Assembly (NCBI RefSeq): GCF_014805685.1
Contig: NC_060887.1
Location: forward strand, 30,101,963-30,165,962
Direction of reading: 5' to 3'
Length of the DNA stretch: 64,000 bases
Origin: Silurus meridionalis
Taxonomy: Eukaryota; Chordata; Actinopteri; Siluriformes; Siluridae
Positions 23,091-35,259 of the stretch are shown here, piece after piece. The translations under genes and the position numbers were made by a program. Every line of letters starts with the position of its first letter. Position 1 is the stretch's first letter. The notes beneath the pieces were generated by a model, which worked only from the letters and a program-made list of their open reading frames with translations, did not search any database and was not told the DNA's origin.

Positions 23091-23268
23091 ATGACCGAGA
23101 GGTTCGTGGTCCTGCCGGTTTCTCCGTGCGCTGAGAGCGAGGAGCAGCAGCGGCTTAATCATCACGATAATAAGCAGGAGCTCTCACCTGGGTTTGGAGG
23201 TGAGAGAGATTTAGGCGAGCCAGAAGCTGTCCCTATCCTCCAGTACAGCAGAGAGCCGAACAAATACG
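23091..23268 (+). CDS. slc12a7: First coding exon, probable alternative N-terminus of Slc12a7 (KCC4)
   Basis: It encodes 59 codons plus one base, starting MTERFVVLPVSPCAESEEQQ, and ends at AAATACG|GTGAGC (phase 1). The opening M-x-x-x-F-x-V-x-P-V pattern matches that of the downstream KCC4 exon (MPTNFTVVPV). The donor phase is the same, so either could splice to a shared exon 2. K-Cl cotransporters are plasma-membrane carriers that export K+ and Cl-, and the cytosolic N-tails commonly differ by alternative first exon, as known for KCC2 and KCC3. The ATG is the first in frame after the GC-rich leader. The alternative is that this is the first exon of an unrelated gene; no other exon of it is visible here. 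Confidence 0.6.
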
Positions 23269-26074
23269 GTGAGCTTGTCTTCATACACTTCATACATTCA
23301 CTCAAATCTGGACAAATCTGCAGGTGAGGAATCACGCCGGCTTTACCGTTATCATCATGGATCTGAGCTCAGAGAGACAGCTCACACCTCTACTCCAAGC
23401 AGAGGATAAATAATAACTATGAGTTCCACATCATTTCCCATGCATTCATAAGCTTTACTCATTTGCTGCTTGGGTTTGTATTCATATTATTAAATCATTT
23501 TATGATCTTGCTAAGGGGCACAAAAACTTCCACAGATGAATTGGTGGATTACTTAATGCTGGATTGATTTTGCTGTTGGCAAACATTTGGTGGGTTTTCT
23601 TGGTTTTTTTTGTTGTTGACATTTTGCATCCGACATTTGAAGAGAAGAATATCATCCAAAGGCCACCAGGAGAGCTGAAGCTGGGCAAGCTGCTGCACGT
23701 CCTCCCTGCTTCCTCTATCATTTCTTAACATTAGAATACATTGGTGTGGGTTTTTGTCGGATTAGTATTAAACTGAAACGAGGAGGAAAGCGGTGTGTAC
23801 ATTTTTAAATCCGAAGCTTAAGTGGATAGGTGATTATGCAATTCTGGGAAATTGTGAAGTTCTGATAATAACCTAAAAGGCTCATTAACACTGAAATGAA
23901 ATATTGGTTACCATCTTTAGGTATGTTCTGTCTAGACTGCATGATGGATATGTTGGAGTCTCTCTCTCTTTCTCTTTTTCTTTCTCTCTCTCTTTTCCTT
24001 TTTATTGCACATACTGTCTGTTAAAGTAACATCAGCCAGCAAGTGTAAGCTTATCTTATGATCTGTGGACCGATAGTCTTTAATTCAGCTTTTAGGCTTA
24101 GCTTAGTGTCCATTATTAATAATGATTCATCTAATCAAGTTGCTGGACTCTTAAAGTCCTCTTAAAGGACTTCCAAAGCTTTTAGTCTTGTGTGTTAGTG
24201 TCAGGGGTGGATTCTGTTACCGTTTTTTTTTTCTTCAAAGACAGTAAACTTCTTTGACCAGGGTTCGTTTGTGGATTATGTCAGTGCATTACAATGAATG
24301 TGATAAATCTTGATGGGTGAGCGTAATCTAAGCTTAATATCTGCTTCCGTGTAAGAAAAAAGGAGATGCTGTGACTGATGTGTTTTTTCCTTTTCAGGTG
24401 GTGGTAGAGTGCTCAGTATGGGGTTACCGTCTCACCACCTTTTCCGCCCTTTTCAGATATGTGGGGACTTTTACAGGGTAATTGTAATTTATCCTTTAGG
24501 TTTAAGCAATTAGACTATTGAAAATATCTGATGTTTCAGGAAAGGTAGTGTAATTCCAGACTAATGTTAATTTGATAATGCACTCATGAGGGAGGATGAA
24601 GTTTAAAGTAAAGCAAATGATGGAAAAAAAATGAGGGCGAACAATAAACTGGACGTGATGTTAAAATTAAATAATCGGAAATGGGTCAATAGCTTGAAAT
24701 CTTACAGTAAATGATCTCATGAGGGCAGCTGCTTTTTGTGATTCAGGTAAACTTTCAGTTTTACCACAGAAAACCTTTTTTTGGGGGAAAATAAAATACA
24801 CCCATGATCCATGAATTTTATATGTACTTTCGATTCATGGCATATGACGTGACTATTAGCTCAAAATAAATAGCAAACCTCAGGGGTGTTTTACTCCGTG
24901 TAATCACCTGATGTAACTGTCGCTGTCACATTTGTTCACAGCAAATTACCACCTAATTAATACTAATTATCAACTGGGAAAAGAACGAATATTCTGTATT
25001 TGTTTGGCTTGAAATCAATGCAAAAAGGTTGAACAAGCTAACATTTCAAGAGCTACAGCCCTGACCAGTTTCCACCATTTCTTTTTTTAGGCTTTGACAC
25101 ATGGCTATAAAAACAATTGCAGACATTCCTATGGACTACACCTCGAATGTGTTTTGCACATTGTACCATTATAATGTGTTTAAATTGAAGTCAATAACTA
25201 CACTCGTATTCGTCATGCCCATCCTACTAAACTTGTTGTGAGAAACTTGGTGATAGATTTAAGCTCTGTTTTCACAAAACAACATGAACAAGGTGACCTT
25301 CAGAACCAGATTTGATTGAGAGCAACACAACGTCTCCAGGAGTAATTTGGGTTCTGTCGACAAAACGATTGACGTGCACGTCGGGTTTTTTTGTTGTTGT
25401 TATTGTTGTACCGAGCAGGTGCTTCAACATGTTGAGATAAAAGTCTCAAGTCAGATTTTTTTCAATGGGATGTTATATATGCAATTACCCACTATTGTAT
25501 CAATACAGCTAAAAAAAATCATATCACATTGTTTTGTTTTTGTAGGATAAATTTGCAATTGTCTGTTGTTTTACTTACAATTATGTGTAGATAGGCTTAG
25601 TTTGTTAAGCAAACATGTTTGGAAAAGATAAGATTCCGTTTTGGGCATCAAATTAGGAAGGATTGTGAGGCTTTATGTAAGTGCAGTGATGGGGACCGAT
25701 GGGTTGTTTTTGTGGTCCAATTTTTCAATGCTTTCAAATCTTTATTGAAATTGAACATCAGACATATTGTACATATGCAACCAGTGGAGCAATTACAGGT
25801 CAAAGCCATAATGCCACTATGAAATAAATAGTCGAAAAAATAATGGCCGAAAAAAGGGTTATATAAAAAATGTCTGTCTGCTAAATTCTACAAATGATTG
25901 GGTAAGACACTTGTACACCACAGTGTTTTTACCAAGCCATTATATCCAAATGGAGGACATTTAAAACAGCAGTTAGTGTTACCAGGAGAGCAGCAACTCT
26001 TCCAGGGACTCACAAAAAATCCCATAAGAATTGCAGGCTATTTCAGCCTCAGCCAGTCACAGTTTTCCTCAGTA
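23269..26074 (+). other. Intronic sequence, nothing else recognised
   Basis: Presumed intron downstream of the first exon. It contains a CT-rich tract (23957-24000) and ordinary AT-rich DNA. No acceptor-bounded exon with homology was identified. Confidence 0.5.
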
Positions 26075-26470
26075 CTGTTCTATAGGGGTGTAGCGGTACA
26101 CAAAGTTCACGGTTCAGCACGTACTTTGGTTTTTAAGTCGCGGTTCGGTTCTTTTTGGGTACAGTTAGAGGGAAGAAATGGCAAACATAAAACTGCTTGT
26201 GGTTTTTTTTATTAACGCAGTTTATCATTATTAACATTTGTGATTGTCAACAATTGAACAGTTTACATGTTTAAAACAATTTTAAATAAAATGCCAAAAA
26301 TGTTAAAAATTATATATATATATATATGATATATATAAGTATATATCAAATTAATGCAATACATTTTTTATTATATTGATTAAATTGAGTAATCAATTAA
26401 ATCTTTATTTTATAAAATTAAATTAAATAAATGGAAAATGAAATTAAATAGTTTAAATTTGTTAGACCCC

Positions 26471-26472
<2 letters not shown>

Positions 26473-26522
<50 letters not shown>
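26473..26522. repeat. (TG)n microsatellite
   Basis: About 25 TG units within the hAT element, just left of the Tc1-like insertion. Confidence 0.97.
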
Positions 26523-26526
<4 letters not shown>

Positions 26527-26571
26527 ATATTTAACATTACATTTTCTAAAGATCTACTTAACTGTTCTACT

Positions 26572-27082
26572 TACACTATATTGCCAAAATTATTGGGTCA
26601 CCTGATCTTTCCTGCTATATGTGGTTATTTTCCAAACTGTTACCACAAAGCTGGAGGCACTCAGTTGTACTGAGTGTATAATACAATTTTGCATTACTTG
26701 AACTTGGAAACTCAAACCTGTTCCAGCATGGCAATGCCCCTGTGCACAAAGTGAGCTCCATAAAGATCTGGTTGATGGTACATGCTTTGGAGTGGAAGAT
26801 CTTGAGTGGCCTGCTATAGAGCTCTGATCTCATCCCTACTGAACACCTTTGGGATGAATGTGAACGCTGACTGCACCTCCTCACCTACATCACTTTCGTA
26901 ACACCCTTGTGGCTGATGAACACAAATATCCATAAGCACACTCCAAAATCTAGTAAAACATCTTCCCAGAAGAGTGGAGGTTATTATAAGTGCTAATTGG
27001 GACTAAATGTGGAATGCAATGCTTAAAAATCACATACCAAACTTATGACCAGGTGACCCAATACTTTTGGCAGTATAGTGTA
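26572..27082 (+). mobile_element. Complete Tc1-like deletion derivative nested in the hAT element
   Basis: Terminal inverted repeats of about 36 bp begin TACACTATAT/CTGCCAAAA and agree at all but three positions, with TA at each end as Tc1/mariner insertion requires. The interior retains only the C-terminal part of a transposase. The D-N-A-P-V-H-K block appears as HGNAPVHK (catalytic Asp lost) and the third-acid block as SSDLIPTEHLWDE. It is about 0.5 kb and incapable of self-mobilisation. Confidence 0.92.
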
Positions 27083-27369
27083 TTTCAACATACTTTAACA
27101 AATGTCTTTATTGCTTCCATCCTTGTGTTCCTCGATATGTGGAAGTTATGGATTCTTTAGTGTTTTCATGCATACGCAAAATAAATCTTATTTCCGGTAC
27201 AGAGTGAGTAGCCACACACTGCGCTAACTCTAGTTTCTTTTTTATACCTCTGCCATTGTTTTTATATGTTTTCAACTTTAACAATAATAATATGTGTAAA
27301 CATGTGCACCGGACCGAAAAATCCTGGTACGAATATGTGTACCGTTACACCACTACTGTTCTATATATG

Positions 27370-29480
27370 GACCTGATGTATACCTCTCAAACTGGCAAAG
27401 AATCTGTGGAACACAGAAACAAATATTTGCCCAACAGCCTTTTATTACTTAAATGTTCATGCATGCTTTCTGGATATCCTCAAGTACAGGTCTACTTTTA
27501 GCTCACCAGAGTTATTGATCAGAACAATACAGTAGATGTGTGAATGAAGCTAAATAATTATTATTGGCATTGAGTAATATTTAGTACCCAAGAACGAAAT
27601 CTCTCCATAAATGGAGCTGTATGGCCATTTCACACAGGGTGGTTTGATTTGGTTTTGGTGGTTTAGGGGGGCAGGGATTTATACAGTCACAGGATGAAGC
27701 ACTGAAGCTCATTATTCCAGGTCAATAGATCTCTACCCTCTTCCTGGAGTATACCTTCTGTGCATAAATCAATAGTTTAAACAGAAAAAGACATGCACAC
27801 ACACCCACACACAATTTGTCTTAATATTCTTATAAGGACCTTCTACTGACTAATTATTTAACCGACCCATTAATGCTGTTCTTACATCTATATACTTACA
27901 CAAACGCAGATTCAGAAATGGTTTGTTATTTGTCTAATTATGACCCCCAATTAAAGTTCTCTTTTATTTGTGCTTGGACAGTCGCCTTCATGAAGCAAAA
28001 CAAAGCCCGATCTTGTAGAGTACCCTTGGAAAGGGGTTGATGGTAGTGGTTTCCGTGGAGCTGATGCCCTTCTGTGAAGCTTGAATGGAGATGGGGGTTG
28101 TGGATATCAGGTGGCGTCTCCCATCTTTAGTCTCTTTTGGTCCGGACACGAGAAACAGCTGACTCATTTGTTCGTGTTCATAACAGGGTCATGCCATATC
28201 TAGTATGGATGAATAATTTTTATTAATCTACATTTTGCTCAATGGCTATTGGTGGATAGAGTTTTTAGTGTCTCTGGCGCAGTAGATTACAAACAAGTTT
28301 TCGAATCTAATGCTGATTAGCTTCTAATGAAAAGATTCACTTGGTTGATGTGAATCTCATTTGGATTTATAGATTTATAAATGGGCTTAGTGAAGGTAAA
28401 GAATGATTTTTATTTAAAATGAGAAAGTGAACTGCTTTCTTTTGGGATTATTTTGTCCAGTGTCTTGCAACCTTCCTTAGCAGGACTATGGTTTGTGAAG
28501 TTCAAATAAAAACTCCTGGAATGAAAGATGTGTTTGTTGCTTAATGAATAAACAAAAGCCTACATGCTTGCTATCGATGTACTATTAGATGCAGTGACTC
28601 GTGAATCAGTAACTCGTGCTTTGACACGAGATAACATTGTCACCGTGGTGCTGCTGTCTGTAGGGACTGCTATTGCCTGCACTGAGAGAAGTGTTTCCTT
28701 CACTGCTTGAACCGTCTGGTTTTTTTTCATCATTTAGGCTGATGATCTTGTTTATTGGCCACAATGAATAGATTTACGATGATGCAGATTGTAATAGGCT
28801 CTCAGGGGTTATAAAAGCTGCAGCAGTGATGCGGAGGAAAATCTGTTTGACGCTTTGAGAAAATCAATTTTTCATGAAAAAATTGCCGCATATTGTTCTT
28901 TTTTTTTTTATTTTATATTGTTTATACAGCTTGTTTTTTTTACACACGTGTTAGTATTTTTTTTTAGGTTGACGGTAAAAGACAGTGTTTGAATCTTGCA
29001 CAGCATGATTCGTTTTTCAAAATTCAAAGCTAAACTGAGCTCCGCTTTTCTGTCCATATCATATTTTAGGTCGCGGTGTCGAGTTGCTGCCTGCATTTTG
29101 CAGAGCTGTGCATATCGACTGACCTTCCGTCTTGTGTGCATATGTGGGTGTGTATGTGGGTGTGCTTAAGTTGGTGTGGGTGTGTGTATGGATTGGGTAG
29201 GTGTGTGTGTGTATGTGTGTACATGTGTATGTATATCCAAGCTTATAACAGATTGAGTTGTAGATCTCAGTACAACTCGTTTAATAACCGTACTATCGGG
29301 GATTTTAATAAGAAACTGACCTCTGACTTAAGATATATTATTGTAATATAGTCCGGTTGTATAATTAATCATATATTTATAGTTTTTTTTGTGTGTCCTC
29401 TCCTCAGTTACTTGAGAAAATAACTAACTGCTCTGGTTCCTGTTGAGCATTTAAATATTTTAGCCATTGCTGTGCAAATC
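27370..29480. other. Intronic/intergenic, nothing recognised
   Basis: No repeat ends, ORFs with family features or RNA genes seen. A GT-rich stretch occupies 29139-29235. Confidence 0.45.
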
Positions 29481-29484
29481 TAAA

Positions 29485-32365
29485 ATAGATACATTGCATT
29501 TTATATTTGCTACCAGTGTTGTGCTGGTTACTAAAAAAATAGTAACTAGTTATAGTTACTTGTTACTTCATTCAAAAATGTAACTTAATTATTTTGTTGA
29601 TTACTTATATCAAAAAGTAATGCGTTACTGTTTAACTTTTTAGTTACTTTTTTAAAGAACCTTCTTTAATGTTCCCATTAATGCCCTTTTATGCATTATG
29701 GTCTACACAAACACAAAACTGACTTAAACATAAAGTCATTTTTAAACACTATTTTATTAAAGTCAGAGCAGCACAAACTGAATATATCACAAGGATTTCT
29801 GAAATAAATAACAAAACAAGCTGAATAATATATTCACAATCAAAAACTAAAGTGGCTTCTGCATCATAAAAGCTGTTGTGTTGAGCCCTTAAAAATGTTC
29901 CTTTCACAGCTTAAGTATGAAAACTATAAACAATGTACAACATAACACCGGGTTAGCTTTTAGCTTCTAGCTTCGTCGAGGCATGGAGTTTCTGGAGGTG
30001 CTGCTATCGCAGTAGATACGACCTTCGAACCAGAAACACACAGCTTACATTTGACTAAAAAGTTTTTTTTTTTTATGCTCAACTAAAGTGAAATAATGAG
30101 CATATTTTCACTTTGAGAAACTCGTCTTGCTCTCGCCTCGACTCGCCATTACTGCCGCACAGACCTGATTAAACGGAGACACGCCCACAGCGCGTCTTCT
30201 TCGTGTATACAGTGGTTCATCCACCAATCCTACAATGCGTCTCTTCTGTAAACAGGTTAGACTGTGGTCTACACTTCAGCCGAAATTCATTCATTTAAAA
30301 AAGTAGCGGGTTGCGCACCATACGGTAACGGTAACGAAGTTACTTTATTTAAAAAAGTAACGCGTTACAGTATTAGTTACTGTAAAAAGTAACGTTGTTA
30401 CTAGTAACGCGTTACTGCCCAACACTGTTTGCTACTTTTAGCAGACGCCAGAGCGACATACAAAAGTGCTGTGAGTCTCTATCAATGAATAAATCAACAC
30501 TGGTACTGCTAGATTACAACTTAAGATAAATCAGCCTACAACTCTGTTGAGAGGTTTTTATTTGTTTTATTTATTTATTTTTAACAAAGCAAATTTTGAA
30601 AGTGTTAGTTTAAGTGTTTCAGAAAAAGGAAGGTCTTCAGTTCGCTTAAAGATGGGAATTTGTAGCACTTCAGACATCTAGGGGAAGCCTCGGTGCCAGA
30701 ACAGAAAAGAGCCTCAAAGTATACTTACCTCTCCTCCTGAGAGAAGGTGGTACCAGTCGCGCAGTGCTGGAGGATCTCAGACAGCATGGTGCAGTGCGAG
30801 GTGTGATGAGGTCTCTGAGCAAAAGAGGGTGCTGTTCCATTTTTTTTGCCTTGTAGGCAAGCATCAGTGTTTTGAATCTGATACGTGCAGCTAATGGAAG
30901 CCAGTGGAGGGAGCGCAGCAGTGGGGTGGTGTGGGAGAACTTGGGCAGGTTGAAGTCACGCAGCTGCGTTTTGGATCATTTGCAGTGGATGCAGCCTTAA
31001 AATGACAATTGACTGAACATGCGCCTAGGCAGACTGTGTGGACAGAAATGGTAGAATCCTTTGGTTGTTGTAGAGCGGAAATCGGCAAGAACGAGCCACA
31101 TTAGCAACATGTGCTGAGTTATCCCAAGGTTTAGAGTAGTGGCTCAAGGGGAAAGCGAAGAGTTATGAAGAGTTATTCGGAGACCTTGATGTTCCAGAGA
31201 TTCAGAAAAAAAGGAGAGAAGTGATACTGGTCTGTAGTTGTTGATGTCTGATAGATCCAGAGCAGTGAGCACTTGCTTGAAGGTAGTTGGCACATGGCCA
31301 GATGTTAAGGACCTATTGATGATTGTGGAGATGAATGGCAGGAGGTCTTGTGAGTTGAAGTGTCCTTCATGAATTGGTAATTGGATCCAGAGGGCAGGTA
31401 GTGGGATTGCAAGATTTGATGACAGTATCTCATCTTCTAGTATGGTCGAGAAGCTTGACAATGAAGGAGTAGGGGATTCCTGGCTGTGTAGTCTAAACAT
31501 TGTTGGGGAGGAAGTGAGGGTCTGGCAGATTTCCTTAATCTTTCTATCATAGAAGGAGCCAACGTCTTCAGCAGCTAGGGAGGATGGAGCAGGGGGGTTG
31601 AGTAGTGAAAAGATGTTGTGGAGCTTACGAGGCCTTTTCCTTTAGCAGAAGTCACATCCGAAGAAAATTTGGTCAGGATTGCACAGTAAGATGCGAAGTC
31701 TGCGTCAAGTTGCAATTTTTTTCCACTTCCTCTCTGCTGATTTGAGTTCTCACCAATTGCAAAACTTCTGATAGCAAGGGGGTGGGACAAGAAGTGTTCT
31801 TTGGTTTAGTGGTTGGGGGCAGAGGAGGTCTATGGTTAATGAGAGGAAAGTGTCACTGGAAAAGTCCAGGGGTAGAGAGAAAAAGGAGTCAGGGTCGGCA
31901 AGATGACTGAAGTTTGTCAGATGGGAGGTCGAAGTCACCAAGAACTGCCAGAGGGGTGCTGTCAGAAGAGAAAGAACTGAGGAGTGCATCCATCTCTTTT
32001 AGGATGTCTCCAATGGGACCAGGAGGGCGGTAGATGACAATGATTAAGAGGTTGATTGGAGAGGTAACTGAAACTGCATAGAAATCAAAAGAAAACATGG
32101 TCAGATGAGACAAAGATAGAGGTGTGAAACACCATCTCCGTGACAACAGTAAACCCGTACCACCACCTCTACCGGTTTCTCTTGGCGAGTAAGAGAAAGC
32201 ATATGCAGAAGACAGAGCTGCTGGTGTAGCTGTGTTCCATGGGGATATCCGGGTCTCATTGAGTGCCAGAAAGTCGAAGGCATAGAGGGAAGCTAAGGCT
32301 GTGATAAAGTGAGCTTTCCTTATAGTGGACTGGCAATTCCAGAGCCCACCTACCACCACTGTTTA
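29485..32365 (-). mobile_element. L2-type LINE, internally deleted, 3' end split by a hAT element
   Basis: On the minus strand the 5' part (31889-32359) encodes an endonuclease: FLALNETRISP, GRGGGTGLLLSRRW, IVIYRPPGP and the end motif VLGDFDLPSDKLQ. The RT start (31144-31500) has SLTSGHVPTTFKQ and INNYRPVSLLSF. The RT core, including the FADD box, is missing. The C-terminus (30665-30905) reads WLPLAARIRFKTLMLAYKAK through LRRRGKYTLRLFSVLAPRLP, typical of L2. The 3' end ('gcagacgccagagcgacata' on +) resembles the tails at 9476 and 61460. The hAT element at 29514-30427 lies inside this 3' end. Confidence 0.85.
29514..30427. mobile_element. hAT-type non-autonomous element with 8-bp target duplication
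   Basis: The left end is cagtgttgtgctggttac and the right end, reverse-complemented, is cagtgttgggcagtaacgcg. Both ends carry many 'gttactagtaac' and 'aacgcgttac' palindromic blocks. TTTGCTAC occurs on both sides (29506-29513 and 30428-30435), a perfect 8-bp duplication. No intact transposase. It inserted into the 3' end of the L2 LINE. Confidence 0.9.
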
Positions 32366-32751
32366 AGATTGAGACAACAGAGGAGGGTAGATGAGGTTAA
32401 TGGTAATGTAACCTCTGTTCTGTGGATGAGAATCTGTGTCTGTACCCTTGATTAATCACCTGAGAGAACTAATAAGCGTCGCCCAACACTCTAGAATCAA
32501 CTGAGTTAAGTAGATATACCAAAGTCAGAATCCTACCTTACCAGAAGAGAATAGATTCAAGATGGAGCTAAAGCACACTAAAGATTTGGCTGGTTACACT
32601 TTCAATATAAATTAGTAAGCCCTGCCCACAATTCACACTTCAAGTGAGACTGAAACATTAGATATAGTAGGTACAGTGGTCTGATACAGTAGATATTAAA
32701 ACATATACACACCCCTGTTAAAATAGTAGGTTTTTGTGATATTGAAAAATC

Positions 32752-33010
32752 AATATAACGACGTTCCCCACTTTACGAACATTCACTTTCCGAACTTTCG
32801 CGCATACGAACATTTCCTTAAAGTGATAAAAAATGCAAGGCGGAGGAGAGCTGCCCCTAGCTAGTCGTCGACTGTAACGAGTCTACATGATGCGCACTAG
32901 ACTCGGGCAAATGCGTTTTGTAAATATTTTTTATTTTTTATTATACATTTTTATAATTTTATTACTTCATAAAAAAAAAAAGTGTATACAGTATTTCGAT
33001 TTGTTTTAGT
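32752..33010. mobile_element. Pogo/Tigger-like MITE remnant
   Basis: 'acgttccccactttacgaac' and 'attcactttccgaactttcg' resemble the ends of pogo/Tigger-group miniature elements. Only one end is clear. No transposase. Confidence 0.4.
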
Positions 33011-33990
33011 ATATTTTATTGTGTATTCGATAGTATTAATAGCTCTTACATCATTAGGAGATATGCATAGTCAATAACTAACACAGCCTGTGGATGTCTC
33101 TTCAGACTTAATGTGCATTCGCAATGTTTGAAAGTGAACTAAAAAAAAACAATCAAAAGCATGCAATAGAATATAGGGGAAAAAACATTTGCAATAAGAA
33201 GGATTTTATGGAAAAATAATACATTTCACTTATAATTTCACAAATGCCTGCCGTTTTAACCAGTGTGGCTTTTATATCCATTGTATATAAATAGATAAAG
33301 ATGATATAAAGTTGAAGCCTGCCTGTTCTTGTTGGTTGAGTAGCAGGAGAATGGTATAGAGTTACTAAAAAAAAGAAAGAATAAAAAGAATTCTCTTTGC
33401 AAACTAATAACCAAGCTCTGTCTGTGAATTCACAGAATTTCTTTATCACTGCTGCCAGTTTAATAACAGACGTGTGAGTCATCAGTCTGCTGTAGATAAT
33501 TCTACAGTATTAAATCTCAGATGTGAACTCTACTCAGCTGTCTCTTTCAATTATTGGTGTTAAGCTGCAAGCTTTAAAGGCTGATGTGTCTGTGGTTTTA
33601 GGTGACTTCCCCTGACACTCCCTCCACTCATGCCTCAGGAAGCCTCTACAAGTCACCAGGGTTGCCTGTGGCATGTTGGGCACAACTCTCTCATTGCATA
33701 AGAGAGAAAAATAAAGCATCACCTGATCCCGTCTTGTCAAGCCGACAGCTGAGAGAGACACAACATGCTCTTTGACATTCAAGATGGTGTGCGAGTATAC
33801 GTGTGTCCACTGTCTGCATTCAGGTGGCCACAATTCCTGTCGCTTCTTTCTATGTTTAGAAGTTATTACAGTATTTATTTTTCAGATGCATCATGCAGAT
33901 CGATGTTTTGTATACAGATGACTTTTATTTATGTTATTTTGGGGCGTCTTTTTACAGTCTGATCCTCTTCTGTCTTCTTCTTTTGTATAT
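33010..33990. other. Nothing recognised
   Basis: The small open stretches on both strands lack any family signal. Confidence 0.4.
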
Positions 33991-33996
33991 ATTTGG

Positions 33997-33997
<1 letters not shown>

Positions 33998-34038
<41 letters not shown>

Positions 34039-34048
34039 CATACACACA
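33998..34048. repeat. (TG)n/(TA)n microsatellite
   Basis: About 15 TG units followed by short TA and CA runs, at the left boundary of a Tc1 terminal repeat. Confidence 0.9.
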
Positions 34049-34715
34049 CAGTACAGACCAAAAGTTTGGACACACCTTCTCATTCAAAGAGTTTTCTTTA
34101 CTTCCCATAGAATGTGTACAAAATCACATAATTTGCCTTTTAAATCCCCAGAAAACTGTAATGTGTATAACAAAAATGCACAATAAACCCAGGGTCATTT
34201 TTTGAGCGTAATATTGATGCTTCTTCTTCAGATGATGTCTGTTTGCTGTGGCTGCGGTGACATGAGACTTGTTGAATTGTTTTCATTGGGTTTCTTACTT
34301 TAGTAATAACATTCATCCTCAATGGATGAGGTACTTGTCTGTTATCCTGTGTCTGAATAATATTAATGGTTTCTATAGGTGTGACGTCATAATAGTTGTA
34401 TTAAGTGATGGATTGATTCAGGTGGGACACACTGAAGGCCTAGGTGTAAAATTCAGACTGGGGCAAAAGTTCATCTTCCTTCATGACAACAACCGTAAGC
34501 GCACAGACAAAGCAACATTGGAGTGGCTTGGAGACAACACTGTGAATGTTTTACAGTGGCCAGAGCCCTGACTTGAACCCTATTGAACATCCCCAGAGAG
34601 ACCTGAAAGTGGCTGTCCACCAACGGTCTCCATCCAGCTTGACCCTGCGTTGCGCCAAACCCAAAATGATTTGAGGCTGTAATTGCTGCCAAATTTGCTT
34701 CAACTAAGTACTGAG
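34049..34715 (+). mobile_element. Tc1 transposon remnant with degenerate transposase C-terminus
   Basis: It begins with the Tc1 terminal sequence 'cagtacagaccaaaagtttg' then 'gacacaccttctcattcaaa'. After a deleted middle it encodes LRLGQKFIFLHDNNRKR-type sequence, TDKATLEWLGDNTVNVLQWP, and in another frame NPIEH-like remains plus a C-tail. The family is DD34E. The second Asp is recognisable in HDN, and the third acidic region is broken by a frameshift and stop near 34570. Inactive. Confidence 0.88.
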
Positions 34716-34719
34716 TAAA

Positions 34720-35245
34720 CATAGAGAACATAGTAACCTCTCTCTCTCTCGGTCGGGATAAACATGCTCCTGAGGTTCCAGTAACCACTGTTCCCGCCCT
34801 TCTTCCCTCCGTGGATCTTCCCACTTCGTTCAGGCCTGCCTCTGAATAGTGTCCTCTTCGTTAGGAGGCCACTCTGTGCAGCTTGGGACGGTTTCTCATC
34901 AGCGCTTTGGGTGGTTCCACGAAATTCCGGAGTAAGAACAGGAGCTTTGAAGATGGATTTGGACTGTAGTTAATGTCAACAGTCTGCTACACTGACTCAG
35001 GACTACAGTTTGCTTCTGATCACCATCACTGTACCCCGCAACATCGTATATCTGGACATTCGGTGCAACCCAGACGAGTCTGGTTCCTCTCAAGGTTTCT
35101 TCCTTACGCCATCTCGGGGAGTTTTTCCTTGCCACAGTCGCCACCAGCTCCCTCATCAGGGACAAACTTACTTATAAAGAACATATTCATTTTTTTATCA
35201 CCACATTATGTGTGTAAAGCTGCTTTGAGACAATGTTGTTTAAAT
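34720..35245 (+). repeat. Dispersed teleost repeat of unknown class
   Basis: Hallmarks are 'ctggttcctctcaaggtttc', 'cgccatctcggggagttttt', 'ccttgccacagtcgccacca' and the terminus 'gtaaagctgctttgagacaa'. That terminus is the reverse complement of the ends at 11250-11345 and 51885-51960. The repeat is non-coding. Confidence 0.75.
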
Positions 35246-35259
35246 TTTGGCGTCTTTCA

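Larger units (their letters stand above)
26083..27355. mobile_element. hAT-type non-autonomous transposon with perfect 8-bp target duplication
   Basis: The ends are inverted repeats: left taggggtgtagcggtacac, right (reverse complement) tagtggtgtaacggtacac, with two mismatches in 19. CTGTTCTA stands on both sides (26075-26082 and 27356-27363), the 8-bp duplication expected of hAT elements. No transposase ORF remains. The interior holds a (TG)n array and a complete Tc1-like insertion (26572-27082), so the original element was about 0.76 kb. Confidence 0.9.

Noticed and set aside
34471..34824. 117-codon minus-strand ORF
   Set aside because: It is antisense to the Tc1 transposase remnant and the adjacent dispersed repeat.
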